DNA of 64,000 nt from JAGVSZ01 sp963747775 (lineage in GTDB: Bacteria; Pseudomonadota; Gammaproteobacteria; Burkholderiales; SG8-39): positions 124,001 through 188,000 of the forward strand of contig CAVVGT010000001.1 of NCBI GenBank assembly GCA_963747775.1. Reading direction: 5' to 3'. This document shows positions 1 through 9,245 of the stretch, piece after piece; the stretch's first letter is position 1, and the number at the start of each line of letters is the position of its first letter. A model generated the notes under the pieces. That model saw only the letters and a program-made list of their open reading frames with translations. It ran no database searches and had not been told where the DNA came from. A program made the translations under genes and the position numbers.

Positions 1-534
1 GCGGCGCGCACCGAGGGCGACGTGACGGTCGCCCGATGGATGATCGACACGCCACCGCCGCCCACGTACGTCAAGGCCGGCGGCTTCACGGGCAATGTCG
101 ACCGCTGGCAGTTCATCAACTTCGTCCCGCCGGCGTTCGTACGGTTGGACGTCGGCGCGTGCGGCGCGGGCGCCGGTGCGCGGGCGCTCAAGACCGGCGC
201 GTTCGTGGCCGAGGGCGCGATGCCGGGGGGCATCGAGATGCGCAATCTCAACGCGATCACCCCCGAGACCGACCGCAGCACCCACTACTTCTGGGCGCAG
301 GCGCACAACTTCATGATCGACGACCCCAAGGTGACCGACCTGCTGTTCGAGCAGGTGAAGATCGCCTTCGACCAGGACGTCGCCGCGATCGAGGCGCAGC
401 AGGCGAACATCGACGTCGATGCCACCGCGCCGCGGGTCGACGTGAACGGCGACGCGGGGCAGATCCAGGCGATCCGGCTCCTCCGCCGCAGGATCGCGGC
501 GGAACGCGAGGCGGCGGGCCGGCTCGTCGCATGA
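1..534 (+). CDS. Rieske aromatic oxygenase, C-terminal part (partial)
   Basis: The reading frame is open from the first base of the window, so this is the last 177 codons of a longer gene. The visible part matches the C-terminal catalytic domain of VanA-type Rieske non-haem iron oxygenases: the HYFWAQAHNF stretch, then a helical tail with the IEAQQ motif near the end. Such enzymes hydroxylate or O-demethylate aromatic acids using electrons from a separate reductase. The Rieske cluster and iron ligands lie upstream of the window and cannot be checked. The stop overlaps the next start (ATGA), so it is probably the first visible gene of an operon with the two iron-sulfur proteins that follow. 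Confidence 0.8.
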   Translation, partial: AARTEGDVTVARWMIDTPPPPTYVKAGGFTGNVDRWQFINFVPPAFVRLDVGACGAGAGARALKTGAFVAEGAMPGGIEMRNLNAITPETDRSTHYFWAQAHNFMIDDPKVTDLLFEQVKIAFDQDVAAIEAQQANIDVDATAPRVDVNGDAGQIQAIRLLRRRIAAEREAAGRLVA

Positions 535-1619
535 GCGGCCCGGCGACGGCACAGGCAGCCGCGCAGAGACCGGACAGCGGCGCGGGCTGGGACGCCGCGC
601 GGGTGAAGCAGCGCGCGAAGGCGCTCGGCGCCGATCTGGTCGGCATCGCGTCGGCCGACGCGCTCAACGCCTTCCCGCCCGATCCGCGCTGGCCGCAGAC
701 GCCGGAGCGCATCTCGCCGTACTGCCGCAGCGTGATCGTCGTCGCGAGCCGCATCCCCGTCGGCGCGTTCCGCTGCAAGTCCAACGTGCCGGTGCAGTAC
801 CTCGACATGCTGGTGCTGCGGAAGATGGACCGCCTTGCCTATCGCCTCGCCGAGGAGCTGGAGCGCGACGGGCACCCGACCTTCGTCACCGCGGCGCAGG
901 AAACCGAGTGGGCGCTGAAGCGCGCGAGCTACGGTCGGCTCTCGACGCGGCACTTGGGCGTCGAGGCGGGCCTCGGGACGCTCGGACTGGAGGTCAACAT
1001 CCTCAGTCCCGAGTTCGGTCCGCGCCTGTACCTCACGGGCATCCTCACCGAGCTCGAGCTCGCGCCCGACGCGCGCATCACCGAGCAGGTGTGCATCGGC
1101 GAATCCTGCAGCCGCTGCCTGCACTCGTGCCCGGTCGACGCGGTGCTGCACTGGGGCATCGACAAGCGCGCGTGCGCGACCGAGGCGCAGGAGTTCGGCT
1201 TCGCGCAGATGCTGAAGCTCTTCGACCGGATGATCGAGCGTCCGGACGAGGACCCGGCGCAGGTCTTCCGCTCGCGCGACTTCTTCGGCTTCTGGCAGGG
1301 GCTGCTGCGCGTGGTGGGCTCATTCGGCGACTGCCCGCGCTGCCTCGCCGTGTGTCCGGTGGGCAACGACTATCACGCGCACCTCGCCGACGTGCAGAAG
1401 GCGATTCCCGAGAAGACGCCCGAGAAGGTGGCGCTCGCCAAGGGCTACAAGGCGGCGCGCGCCGAGCACGATCGCAGCGCAGGCGAGAAGCTGGGCGGCC
1501 TGTCGGAGTGGAACGTGCGCTGGGTCGGCCCCGAGGGCTACAAGGGCATGGTCGCCAAGCAGCTGCAGGCGTTCAAGGCGCTGCAGCGCAGCCGCGCCGC
1601 GGCCGCCGACGAGGAGTGA
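531..1619 (+). CDS. QueG/RdhA-like 4Fe-4S protein, copy 1
   Basis: A 362-residue cytosolic protein with no signal peptide. It opens with the AKALGADLVGIA segment typical of the QueG (epoxyqueuosine reductase) and reductive dehalogenase superfamily, and carries the core motif VEAGLGTLG with SPEFGPR shortly after. Two ferredoxin-type cluster sites are visible: Cys188, 193, 196 and 200 (CX4CX2CX3CP) with Cys215, and Cys268, 271 and 275 (CX2CX3CP). Relatives bind cobalamin and two 4Fe-4S clusters and perform reductive chemistry; cobalamin binding here is inferred. The start ATG at 531 overlaps the oxygenase stop, implying translational coupling. A homologue follows immediately, so a role in an aromatic pathway is likelier than tRNA queuosine synthesis. 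Confidence 0.75.
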   Translation: MSGPATAQAAAQRPDSGAGWDAARVKQRAKALGADLVGIASADALNAFPPDPRWPQTPERISPYCRSVIVVASRIPVGAFRCKSNVPVQYLDMLVLRKMDRLAYRLAEELERDGHPTFVTAAQETEWALKRASYGRLSTRHLGVEAGLGTLGLEVNILSPEFGPRLYLTGILTELELAPDARITEQVCIGESCSRCLHSCPVDAVLHWGIDKRACATEAQEFGFAQMLKLFDRMIERPDEDPAQVFRSRDFFGFWQGLLRVVGSFGDCPRCLAVCPVGNDYHAHLADVQKAIPEKTPEKVALAKGYKAARAEHDRSAGEKLGGLSEWNVRWVGPEGYKGMVAKQLQAFKALQRSRAAAADEE

Positions 1620-1623
1620 GCGC

Positions 1624-2628
1624 GTGGTTGGCGTGTTCAGGAAGCCGCTGAGCGCGGCCGAGATCAAGGCGAAGGGGAAGGCGCTCGGCGCAGACCTCGT
1701 CGGCATCGCGGACGGCGCCGTGCTCGACGCGCACCCGCCGGATCCGCGCGACCCGCGCCGCCCCTCGGACATCACCGACCACGACGGCGGGCGCGTGATC
1801 GTGCTCGCGAAGAAGCTCTCGAGCGGCGTCGCGCGCATCGCCGCCTGGGGCGACCGGCACAAGTACTACAACGACGAGCTCGCGCTCACCGCGCTGGAGG
1901 AGGCCTCGCTCGAGCTGGTGTACTGGCTGGAGGACTGCGGCTACCCGGCGATCGTGGTGCCGCCGACGCACGTCGACCCGTGGCGCTACGCCGGCGACCC
2001 GCGGGCGCACCAGACAACGCTGCTTTCGCTGCCGCACGCCGCGGTCGAAGCCGGGCTCGGCACGCTCGGCCTCAATCTCCAGCTGCTCACGCCCGAGTAC
2101 GGGCCGCGCGTGCAGCTCACCGCCGTGCTCTGCTCGGTCGACGTCGAGTGCGATCGCCCGATCGCGCAGGCGTTGTGCCGCGGCCCGTCGTGCGGGCGCT
2201 GCCTCAAGGCCTGCCCCGGGGACGTCGTGCACCACTGGGGACGCGACTGGGAGACCTGCGACGAGTACCGGTCGCCGTACGGCTTCGCGAAGCTCACCGG
2301 CCACATCGAGCGGATCGTGCAGGCGGACGACGCGCAGGCGCGCAAGGAGCTGCTCCGGTCGGAGGCGACGTTCAACCTGTGGCAGAGCATCCTGCGGGGC
2401 TCCGGCGTGATCACCGGCTGCCGCCGCTGCGCGGACGTGTGCCCGGTGGGCGCCGACTACGAGGCGATGCTGAAGGACGCGCTCGACGCGATCCCGGAGG
2501 ACACGCCGGCGAAGGGCGTGCGGCTGACGCAGATGGCGCAGTCCGAGGCGCGCGGGGCGCCGGGCGAGGGCTACGCCGCGCAGCGCCGCTGGATCGGCAC
2601 GCTGAACGCGCCCGAGGCGAAAGGCTAA
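1624..2628 (+). CDS. QueG/RdhA-like 4Fe-4S protein, copy 2
   Basis: A 334-residue paralogue of the preceding gene, starting at GTG four bases after its stop, with GAGGAG at the end of the upstream gene acting as ribosome binding site. It keeps the same order of motifs: KALGADLVGIA, VEAGLGTLG, TPEYGPR, then Cys185, 190, 193 and 197 and Cys266, 269 and 273 for two 4Fe-4S clusters. It has no export signal and no membrane segment, unlike respiratory reductive dehalogenases, and no fused ferredoxin-reductase domain, unlike the known aerobic ones. The two copies may form a heterodimer or act on successive substrates; nothing in the sequence decides this. Confidence 0.75.
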   Translation: MVGVFRKPLSAAEIKAKGKALGADLVGIADGAVLDAHPPDPRDPRRPSDITDHDGGRVIVLAKKLSSGVARIAAWGDRHKYYNDELALTALEEASLELVYWLEDCGYPAIVVPPTHVDPWRYAGDPRAHQTTLLSLPHAAVEAGLGTLGLNLQLLTPEYGPRVQLTAVLCSVDVECDRPIAQALCRGPSCGRCLKACPGDVVHHWGRDWETCDEYRSPYGFAKLTGHIERIVQADDAQARKELLRSEATFNLWQSILRGSGVITGCRRCADVCPVGADYEAMLKDALDAIPEDTPAKGVRLTQMAQSEARGAPGEGYAAQRRWIGTLNAPEAKG

Positions 2629-2657
2629 AGTGAAACCGATGCCGCAGGCGTCGCTTT

Positions 2658-2740
2658 CCCCGATTTCGGGGAGCACGAGGGGGCGCCGCGCAGCGGCCGG
2701 GCGGGGCGGAGGGGCTCCACCCCCTCCTTTGCCCCCTCGT
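2658..2740. repeat. Nested inverted repeats in intergenic gap
   Basis: Between the second iron-sulfur gene and the CoA ligase there is a 6-bp-arm hairpin (CCCCGA/TCGGGG, 2658-2671). It is followed by a 10-bp perfect inverted repeat, ACGAGGGGGC at 2675-2684 with GCCCCCTCGT at 2731-2740, whose loop contains another 7-bp hairpin (GGAGGGG/CCCCTCC, 2708-2727). There is no T-run, so it is not a classic intrinsic terminator. It could be a dispersed palindromic repeat, an RNA-stability structure or a weak terminator. Confidence 0.55.
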
Positions 2741-2756
2741 AGCGTGGAATACTGAT

Positions 2757-4055
2757 ATGCCGCTCGAGCTCCCGAGCTCGCGCGCGCAAATCGCGGCGCT
2801 CCAGAGCGAGCGGAAGCGGGTTGCGCTCGCGCAGGCGAAGCGCGCGCCGTTCTACCGCGGAAAGCTCGAGCACGTGAACGTCGATCGTCTCGACGATCCC
2901 GAGGAGTGGGGGCGCATTCCGATCCTCGACAAGGAGATGCTGCGCGCGCTCTCCGACCGGGAGTTCTACGAGTCGTTCTGCGTGAGCGCGCCCGACGGGA
3001 TCGCCGAGTTCTGGCGCTCGGGCGGCGCGACCGGCAAGCCGCTCTTCTATCCGCGCAGCCCGACCGACCTCCGCTACGGCGTGCTGTCGTTCGCGCGGGC
3101 CTTCGACTGCATCGGCTGCGGCGCCGGGGCGCGCGTGCACAACTCGTTCCCGCTCGGCATCCATCCGGTCGGGCACGTGTTCGCGCGCGCCGCGCAGTCG
3201 CGCGGCATCGCGGTGAACTGGGCCGGGGCGGGCACGACGACGCCCTCCCAGCTCCAGCTCGAGCTCGTCCAGCGCCTGCGCCCGACGGTCTGGATGGGCA
3301 TGTCGAGCTACGGTCTGCACCTCGCGAATCTCGCGGAGGCCGCCGGCGTCGATCTCGCCGCGTCGGCGGTCGATACGGTGATCTGCTCCGCCGAGCCGCT
3401 GTCGGACGCGAAGCGCGAGAAACTCGCGCGCGCGTGGGGCGCGCGCGTGTGCGACACGTTCGGGATGACCGAGGCAGGGATGATGGGCGCGGAGGACGCG
3501 GCGCTCGACGGCGGGAACCGCGGCGGCTTCCGCATCTGGAGCGACATGTATTGCGTCGAGGTCGTGCACCCGGAGACGCATGCGCCGGTGGCCGAGGGCG
3601 AGGTCGGCGCACTGGTCGTGACGCCGCTCTGGACGAACACCGTCACGCCGTTCCTGCGCTGGCTGTCGGGCGATCTCGTCACGCTGCGCGACGCGGACGA
3701 CGGACACGGCCCGTTCTCGGTGTTTCCGCTGGTGAAGCACGCGCATCGCACCACCGGCTTCTTCAAGGTGCGGGGCGTGAACGTGGGCCACGCCGAGTTC
3801 GAGGACTTCATGTTCCGCGTCCCGGAGGTGAGCGACTTCAAGTGCGAAGCCGTGGCCACCGGCGGCCTCGATCGGCTCCGCGTGTCGATCGAGGTGAAGC
3901 GCAGCGCGGAGCCCGGGACGGTCGCCGCGGCGCTCGCGGACGCGGTAAAGCGGACCTTCGAGGTCACGCCCGAGGTCGTTTTGCTCGAGGCCGGCACGCT
4001 CGCCCGCGAGTTCGAGACGAGCGTGAAAGCGCCGCGCTTCGCCGACCGGCGCTGA
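2757..4055 (+). CDS. PaaK-like phenylacetate-CoA ligase family protein
   Basis: A 432-residue adenylate-forming enzyme of the phenylacetate-CoA ligase (PaaK) type: compact length, an ATP-binding loop RSGGATGKP near residue 87, an adenine-binding region DTFGMTEAGMMG, and the RWLSGD and FFKVRGVNV motifs before the C-terminal domain. Such enzymes activate aromatic or related carboxylates with ATP and CoA. It sits just downstream of the Rieske and iron-sulfur genes, so it could activate the substrate or a product of that pathway. The exact acid cannot be told from sequence. The ATG at 2757 is preceded only by the inverted-repeat gap, and no strong ribosome binding site is obvious. Confidence 0.8.
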   Translation: MPLELPSSRAQIAALQSERKRVALAQAKRAPFYRGKLEHVNVDRLDDPEEWGRIPILDKEMLRALSDREFYESFCVSAPDGIAEFWRSGGATGKPLFYPRSPTDLRYGVLSFARAFDCIGCGAGARVHNSFPLGIHPVGHVFARAAQSRGIAVNWAGAGTTTPSQLQLELVQRLRPTVWMGMSSYGLHLANLAEAAGVDLAASAVDTVICSAEPLSDAKREKLARAWGARVCDTFGMTEAGMMGAEDAALDGGNRGGFRIWSDMYCVEVVHPETHAPVAEGEVGALVVTPLWTNTVTPFLRWLSGDLVTLRDADDGHGPFSVFPLVKHAHRTTGFFKVRGVNVGHAEFEDFMFRVPEVSDFKCEAVATGGLDRLRVSIEVKRSAEPGTVAAALADAVKRTFEVTPEVVLLEAGTLAREFETSVKAPRFADRR

Positions 4056-4104
4056 GCGCACCGCGCTCCGCCCCGCTGCAGACGCGGGGACGCGGACGGA
4101 CCGC

Positions 4105-5272
4105 TCACTTCATCTTGCAGTCCTGCACGTAGGCATCGCCGCGGTTGGCGAGCACGGTACCGATTGTCTTGTGGGCGATCTTGCCGTCGGCGGTCTTGCT
4201 GACGATCTGCAGGTAGTAGTTCTGCACCGGGAACTGGTTCGCGCCGAACTTGAAGTTGCCGCGCACGCTCTTGAAGTCCGCGGACTTGATCGCGGCGCGC
4301 AGCGCCTCCTTGTCCTCGATCCTGCCCTTGACCTTGCGGATCGCGGCATCGAGCAGCAGGCCGGTGTCGTAGCCGCTCGCCGCGTACCCGGTCGGCAGGC
4401 GCTTGTACTCTTTCTCGAACGCGGCGACGAACTTCTGATTGGCCGGGTTGCCGAGGTCGAGGGTCCAGTGGCCGAGGCTGAAGAGACCGAGCATCGGCTC
4501 GCCGACGGCGCGGATGATGTCCTGGTCCGAGCCCCACAGCGGCACCACGAGCTGGATGTCCTTCGACATGCCGGAGGCCACGAACTGCTTGATGAAATTG
4601 ATCCCCATGCCGCCGGGCAGGAAGACGTACAGCGCGTCGGGCTTCGCGGCGCGGATCTGCGCGAGCTCGGCCGCGTAGTCGAGCTGGCCGAGCTTGGTGT
4701 ACATCTCGTCGGCGAGCTTGCCCTTGTAGTAGCGCTTGAAGCCGCTCGCGGCGTCCTTGCCGCCCTGGTAGTTCGGGGCGAGGAAGACCACGTTCTTGAA
4801 GCCGCGCTCGGTGACGTACTGGCCGGCGGCCTCGCTGTAGGCCTCGCTCGGCCACGACGACGAGAAGAAGAACGGATTGCACTGCGCGCCGGTGTACTGC
4901 GCCGGCCCCGCGTTCGGGCCGATGAAGAAGGTCTTCGATTCGAGCGACCTGCGGCGCGATCGCCAGCACCACGTTCGAGAACACCGTGCCGGTCACGAAG
5001 TCGACGCGGTCGCGCTTGAGCAGGCGGTCGGCGTTCTGCTTTGCCACGTCGGGGTTCAGCTGGTCGTCGGCGACGATCACCTCCGCCGGCAGCCCGCCCA
5101 GGCTGCCGCCGGCGAGCTTGATCGCGAGGTTGAAGCCGTCGCGGATGTCGGTGCCGATCGCGGCGTTGGGGCCGGACAGCGTGCTGATGAAGCCGACCTT
5201 GACCTTGTCCGCGGCGTGCGCGGGGAACGCGAGCGGCACGGCTGCAGCGATCGCGAGCAGCGTTCTTTTCAT
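4105..5272 (-). pseudogene. LivK-like ABC receptor, frameshifted
   Basis: Periplasmic receptor of branched-chain-amino-acid-type ABC importers, broken by one frameshift. The N-terminal part (start ATG at 5272, preceded by GAGGAGG) has a clear signal peptide ending in AHA and the motif VGFISTLSGPNAAIG. The reading continues correctly to about 4935, then a base appears to be missing. The downstream frame resumes with SKTFFIGPNAGPAQYTG and runs intact to the stop at 4105 (ending VQDCKMK). Both halves are well conserved, so the break is recent or a sequencing error. Joined, the product would be about 389 residues, normal for the family. No matching permease or ATPase genes are in the window. Confidence 0.75.
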
Positions 5273-5346
5273 CGTGACCTCCTCCTCATTCGAGCGCCCG
5301 AACATTCTAAGCCCAAAGGCTCCCGCCGCCGCCTCGGCGGCGATGG

Positions 5347-5377
5347 TTGCACGACCGTCATGCGCCGAGGCTAGAAT
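5347..5377 (+). promoter_or_regulatory. Candidate sigma-70 promoter
   Basis: TTGCAC at 5347-5352 and TAGAAT at 5372-5377 lie 19 bases apart, upstream of the ABC importer operon and its strong ribosome binding site (AAGGAGGAGG). The long spacer weakens the call. A second TAGAAT-like -10 reads the other way at 5304-5309, ahead of the divergent receptor gene, without a good -35. Confidence 0.35.
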
Positions 5378-5411
5378 CGCGCGCTCACCAGAGCACAAGG
5401 AGGAGGATCCG

Positions 5412-6423
5412 ATGCGAACGACCTTTCGCGCCCTGACCGGCGTCGCGGCGCTTGCCGCGGCGAGCTTTGCGTCGCTCGCCGTCGCGCAGACGGCGATCTG
5501 CTACAACTGCCCGCCCGAGTGGGCCGACTGGGGCACCCAGCTCAAGACGATCAAGGAGAAGACCGGCATCACCGTGCCGCCGGACAACAAGAACTCCGGC
5601 CAGACCCTCGCGCAGCTCGTCGCCGAGAAGGCGAGCCCGGTCGCCGACGTGGCCTACTACGGCGTGACGTTCGGCATCCAGGCGAAGAAGGACGGCGTCG
5701 TCGCGCCGTACAAGCCGCAGGGCTGGGACGAGATCCCCGCCGGGCTGAAGGATCCCGACGGCAACTGGTTCACGATCCACTCCGGCACGCTCGGGTTCAT
5801 GGTCAACGTCGACGCGCTCAAGGGCAAGCCCGTCCCGAAGTCGTGGAAGGACCTGCTCAACCCGACCTACAAGGGGATGATCGGCTACCTCGACCCGGCG
5901 AGCGCGTTCGTCGGCTACGTCGGCGCGGTGGCGGTCAACCAGGCGATGGGCGGCACGCTCGACAACTTCGACACGGCGGTCGGCTACTTCAAGGACCTGC
6001 AGAAGAACCAGCCGATCGTGCCGAAGCAGACCTCGTACGCGCGCGTGCTGTCGGGCGAGATCCCGATCCTGCTCGACTACGACTTCAACGCCTACCGCGC
6101 GCAAGTACAAGGACAAGGCCAACGTCGCGTTCGTGATCCCGGCCGAGGGCACCGTCGTGGTGCCCTACGTGATGAGCCTGGTGAACAAGGGCCCGAACCC
6201 CGCGAACGGCAAGAAGGTGCTCGACTTCGTGATGTCCAACGACGGGCAGGCGATCTGGGCCAACGCGTACCTGCGCCCGGTGCGCGCGAGCGCGATCTCC
6301 AAGGAGGCGCAGGCACGCTTCCTGCCCGCCGCCGAGTACGCTCGCGCGAAGACCGTCGACTACAGCCGCATGGCCGAGGTGCAGAAGGCGTTCTCGGACC
6401 GGTACCTGAAGGAAGTCCAGTAG
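5412..6423 (+). pseudogene. ABC importer substrate-binding protein, frameshifted
   Basis: Family 1 extracellular solute-binding protein of the iron/spermidine/phosphonate-type importers. It starts at ATG 5412 behind AAGGAGGAGG, with a signal peptide ending AVAQ. The first frame is intact up to DYDFNAYRA (about 6100). There one extra base, probably a C, shifts the frame; the correct continuation (KYKDKANVAFVIPAEG) is found in the next frame and runs to the stop at 6423. The joined product would be about 336 residues. It is followed closely by two permease genes, an ATPase and a phosphodiesterase, so this is the receptor of that operon. The break may be a sequencing error. Confidence 0.75.
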
Positions 6424-6433
6424 AGCGGAACGG

Positions 6434-7282
6434 GTGGACCGGCAAGGGCGACCGGTGGCGCGCGCCGCGAGCGACGCGCGCCTGCACGCCTGGCTGCTCG
6501 CGCCGGCGCTCGCCGTCTTCACGGCGTTCTGGCTGCTGCCGCTCACGCGCCTCGCGGTCGTGGGCTGGAGCGGACCGCAGGGGCTCGGCGCGTATCTGGC
6601 GGTGATCACCAACGCGCAGTACTTCCGCAGCCTCGTCTCGACGGTCGTTCTTTCGCTCGGCGTCACCGCGGCTACGCTCGTCGTCTCGGGCGTGGCCGGC
6701 CTGTTCCTCACCCGCAACGAGTTCGCGGGCAAGAAGCTGCTCGTCGCGCTGCTGACGTTCCCGCTCGCCTTCCCGGGGGTGGTCGTGGGCTTCATGGTGA
6801 TCATGCTCGCCGGCCGGCAGGGCCTCATCGGCGACATGAGCGGGTGGGTGCTCGACGAGCGGATCGTGTTCGCCTACTCGATGGCCGGCCTCTTCACCGG
6901 CTACCTCTACTTCTCGATCCCGCGCGTGATCCTCACCGTGATGGCCGCGGCGGAGAAGCTCGATCCCGCGCTCGAGGAGGCCGCTCGCTCGCTCGGCGCG
7001 AGCCCGTGGCGCGTGGTGCGCGACGTGATCGTTCCGGGGCTCATGCCGGCGCTCGTTTCCGCGGGTGCGATCTGCTTCGCGACGAGCATGGGCGCGTTCG
7101 GCACCGCGTTCACGCTCGCGACCAAGATCAACGTCCTGCCGATCACCATCTACACCGAGTTCACGAACTACGCGAACTTCTCGATCGCGGCGGCGCTGTC
7201 GATCGTGCTCGGCGTGATCACCTGGGCGGCGCTCGCGCTGGCGCGCTCGCTCGCGGGCGGGACGGTTTCGGCGGCCGCATGA
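6434..7282 (+). CDS. ABC transporter permease 1
   Basis: A 282-residue inner-membrane permease with six likely membrane segments and the cytoplasmic EAA loop (EEAARSLGASPWRVVRDVIVPG), which docks to the ATPase. It belongs to the spermidine/putrescine/iron importer permease type. It starts at GTG 6434, ten bases after the receptor gene. Its partner permease begins 112 bases downstream; the gap holds a small hairpin (CCCCGTC/GACGGGG, 7299-7317) that could moderate expression within the operon. Confidence 0.85.
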   Translation: MDRQGRPVARAASDARLHAWLLAPALAVFTAFWLLPLTRLAVVGWSGPQGLGAYLAVITNAQYFRSLVSTVVLSLGVTAATLVVSGVAGLFLTRNEFAGKKLLVALLTFPLAFPGVVVGFMVIMLAGRQGLIGDMSGWVLDERIVFAYSMAGLFTGYLYFSIPRVILTVMAAAEKLDPALEEAARSLGASPWRVVRDVIVPGLMPALVSAGAICFATSMGAFGTAFTLATKINVLPITIYTEFTNYANFSIAAALSIVLGVITWAALALARSLAGGTVSAAA

Positions 7283-7394
7283 GCCACCCGGCGAGGGGCC
7301 CCGTCGGGACGACGGGGATCGACGGAAGGGCGAATGCGGCTGGCCGCCGACGCCATGGCGGCCCAACTCGCGAAACCCATTCGGAGGCGGTGGC

Positions 7395-8189
7395 ATGAGA
7401 CGCAATGCCCGATTCTGGTGGCAGCTCGCGTTCACCCTGCTCGTGTGCGCGTTCCTGGTCGTCCCGGTCGTGCTCTCGGTGCTGGCCGGACTGTCGGCGA
7501 ACTTCTTCGTCGGCGTGAAGAGCGGGCTCACGCTACGCTGGGTCGGTGAGGTATGGGCGCTCTATGCCGACACCGTGTACCGCTCGATCGGCATCGCGCT
7601 CGCGTGCCTCGCGTGCACGCTGGTGCTCGGGGTGCCCGCCGCGTACGTGCTCGCGAAGCGGCAGAATCGCTGGACCCGCGCGATCGAGGAGCTGCTGGTG
7701 CTGCCGGTCGCGGTGCCGGGCCTCGCGACCGCGCTCGCGCTGATCCTGTTCTACGGCGAGCTGCGGTGGTTCCGCCAGAGCTGGCTCTTCATCCTGGTCG
7801 GGCACGTGCTGTTCACGCTGCCGTTCATGGTGCGGTCGGTGGTCGCGGTGATGGCGGCGATCGACATGAAGACGCTCGAGGAGGCGGCGGCGAGCCTCGG
7901 CGCGAGCTTCCGCGAGCGGTTCTTCGGGGTGATCCTGCCGAATGCGCGGCCCGGCATCCTGGCCGGTGCGCTGATGGTCGTGACGCTCTCGATCGGCGAG
8001 TTCAACATCACCTGGATGCTGCACACGCCGCTCACCAAGACGCTCCCGGTCGGACTGGCCGACAGCTACGCGTCGATGCGTCTCGAGATCGGCTCCGCGT
8101 ACACGATCGTCTTCTTCTTCATGATCATTCCGCTGCTGGTGGCGATGCAGTACCTGAGCAGCGATGGCGGAAGCGACAAGGGGGACACG
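7395..8189 (+). CDS. ABC transporter permease 2 (reads through into ATPase)
   Basis: Second permease of the importer, about 265 residues, with six hydrophobic segments and an EAA loop (EEAAASLGASFRERFFGVILPN). The unusual point is its end. After the last membrane segment (FFFMIIPLLVAMQYLS) there is no stop codon, and the frame runs directly into the ATPase through a short hydrophilic stretch rich in Gly, Ser and Asp. Either it is a genuine permease-ATPase fusion, or a sequence error has removed a stop. A ribosome-binding-like AAGGGGG precedes an in-frame GTG at 8190, so the ATPase may also be made separately. The end given here is the domain boundary, not a stop codon. Confidence 0.75.
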
Positions 8190-9234
8190 GTGGAAGCCGG
8201 CGCGGTAAGGGTCCGCCTGGAGCAGTGCGCGAAGACCTTCCCGGACGGGACGAAGGCGCTCGCGCCGCTCGACCTGGAGGTGCACGCGGGCGAGACGGTC
8301 GTGTTCCTCGGCCCGTCCGGGTGCGGCAAGACGACGATGTTGCGGATCATCGCGGGGCTCGAATCGCCGGACGCGGGCGGGCGGGTGCGCTTCGGCGACG
8401 AGGACGTCACCGCCCAGCCGATCGAGCGGCGCAACGTGGGGATGGTGTTCCAGAGCTACGCGCTGTTTCCGAACATGACCGTCGCCGAGAACGTCGCGTA
8501 CGGGCTCAAGGTGCGCAAGCTCGACGGCGCGGAGCGCGACGCCCGGGTGCGGGAGATGCTCGCGATGATGCATCTCGACGAGCTCGGACATCGGCGCGTC
8601 GACCAGCTCTCCGGCGGACAGAAGCAGCGCGTGGCGCTGGCCCGCGCACTGGCGGTGCGGCCCCGTGTCCTGCTCCTTGACGAGCCGCTCACCGCGCTCG
8701 ATGCGAAGCTGCGCGAAGGGCTGCGCGTCGAGATCGACCGCCTGCTCCGGTCGCTCGAGATCACGTCGATCTACGTGACGCACGACCAGGCCGAAGCGAT
8801 GGCGTTGGGCGACCGCATCGCGGTGATGGAGCAGGGCCGCATCGCACAGATCGGCACGCCGCAGGAGATCTACTACCGCCCGCGGACGGCGTTCGTTGCC
8901 GACTTCGTCGGGTACGATGAACCGCCTGGCGGGACGCGCCGACGGCGCGACGCTCGAGGTGCCGGGCGGCCGGCTGCCCTGGACGGGGCCCGCGCGCGAG
9001 CGGCAGGAACTGCTGTTCCGTCCCGAGGACGTGCACCTCGTCGACGGCGACGGCGTGCACCTCAGGGGCACGGTCGTATCGGCGTTCTTCCTCGGCGATC
9101 ACACGCGGCTGATCGTGGACACCGGCGCGGCGCAGCCGCTGGTCGTCGAGACGGCGGAGCGCCGCACGTTCCGCCAGGGCGAGTCCCTGGCGCTCGCGGT
9201 GAACCCGGAGGCGCTGCTGGCGCTCGAACGGTAA
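8190..9234 (+). pseudogene. ABC transporter ATPase, frameshifted near C-terminus
   Basis: ATP-hydrolysing subunit of the importer: Walker A GPSGCGKTT, Q-loop FQSYALFPN, signature LSGGQKQR, Walker B VLLLDEP and switch His in VTHDQAEAMALGDR are all intact. After FVADFVG (about 8918) one extra base shifts the frame. The remaining regulatory (TOBE-type) domain, beginning TMNRLAGRADGATLEV, is found in the next frame and ends at 9234. The nucleotide-binding domain is complete as read, so a shortened product could still bind ATP. No stop separates it from the upstream permease. The frameshift is probably a sequencing artefact. Confidence 0.75.
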
Positions 9235-9245
9235 GGAGTGAAGCA

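Noticed and set aside
531..1619. Call as the housekeeping epoxyqueuosine reductase QueG
   Set aside because: Two tandem copies, coupling to a Rieske oxygenase and missing tRNA-modification neighbours argue against the housekeeping role, although the fold is the same.
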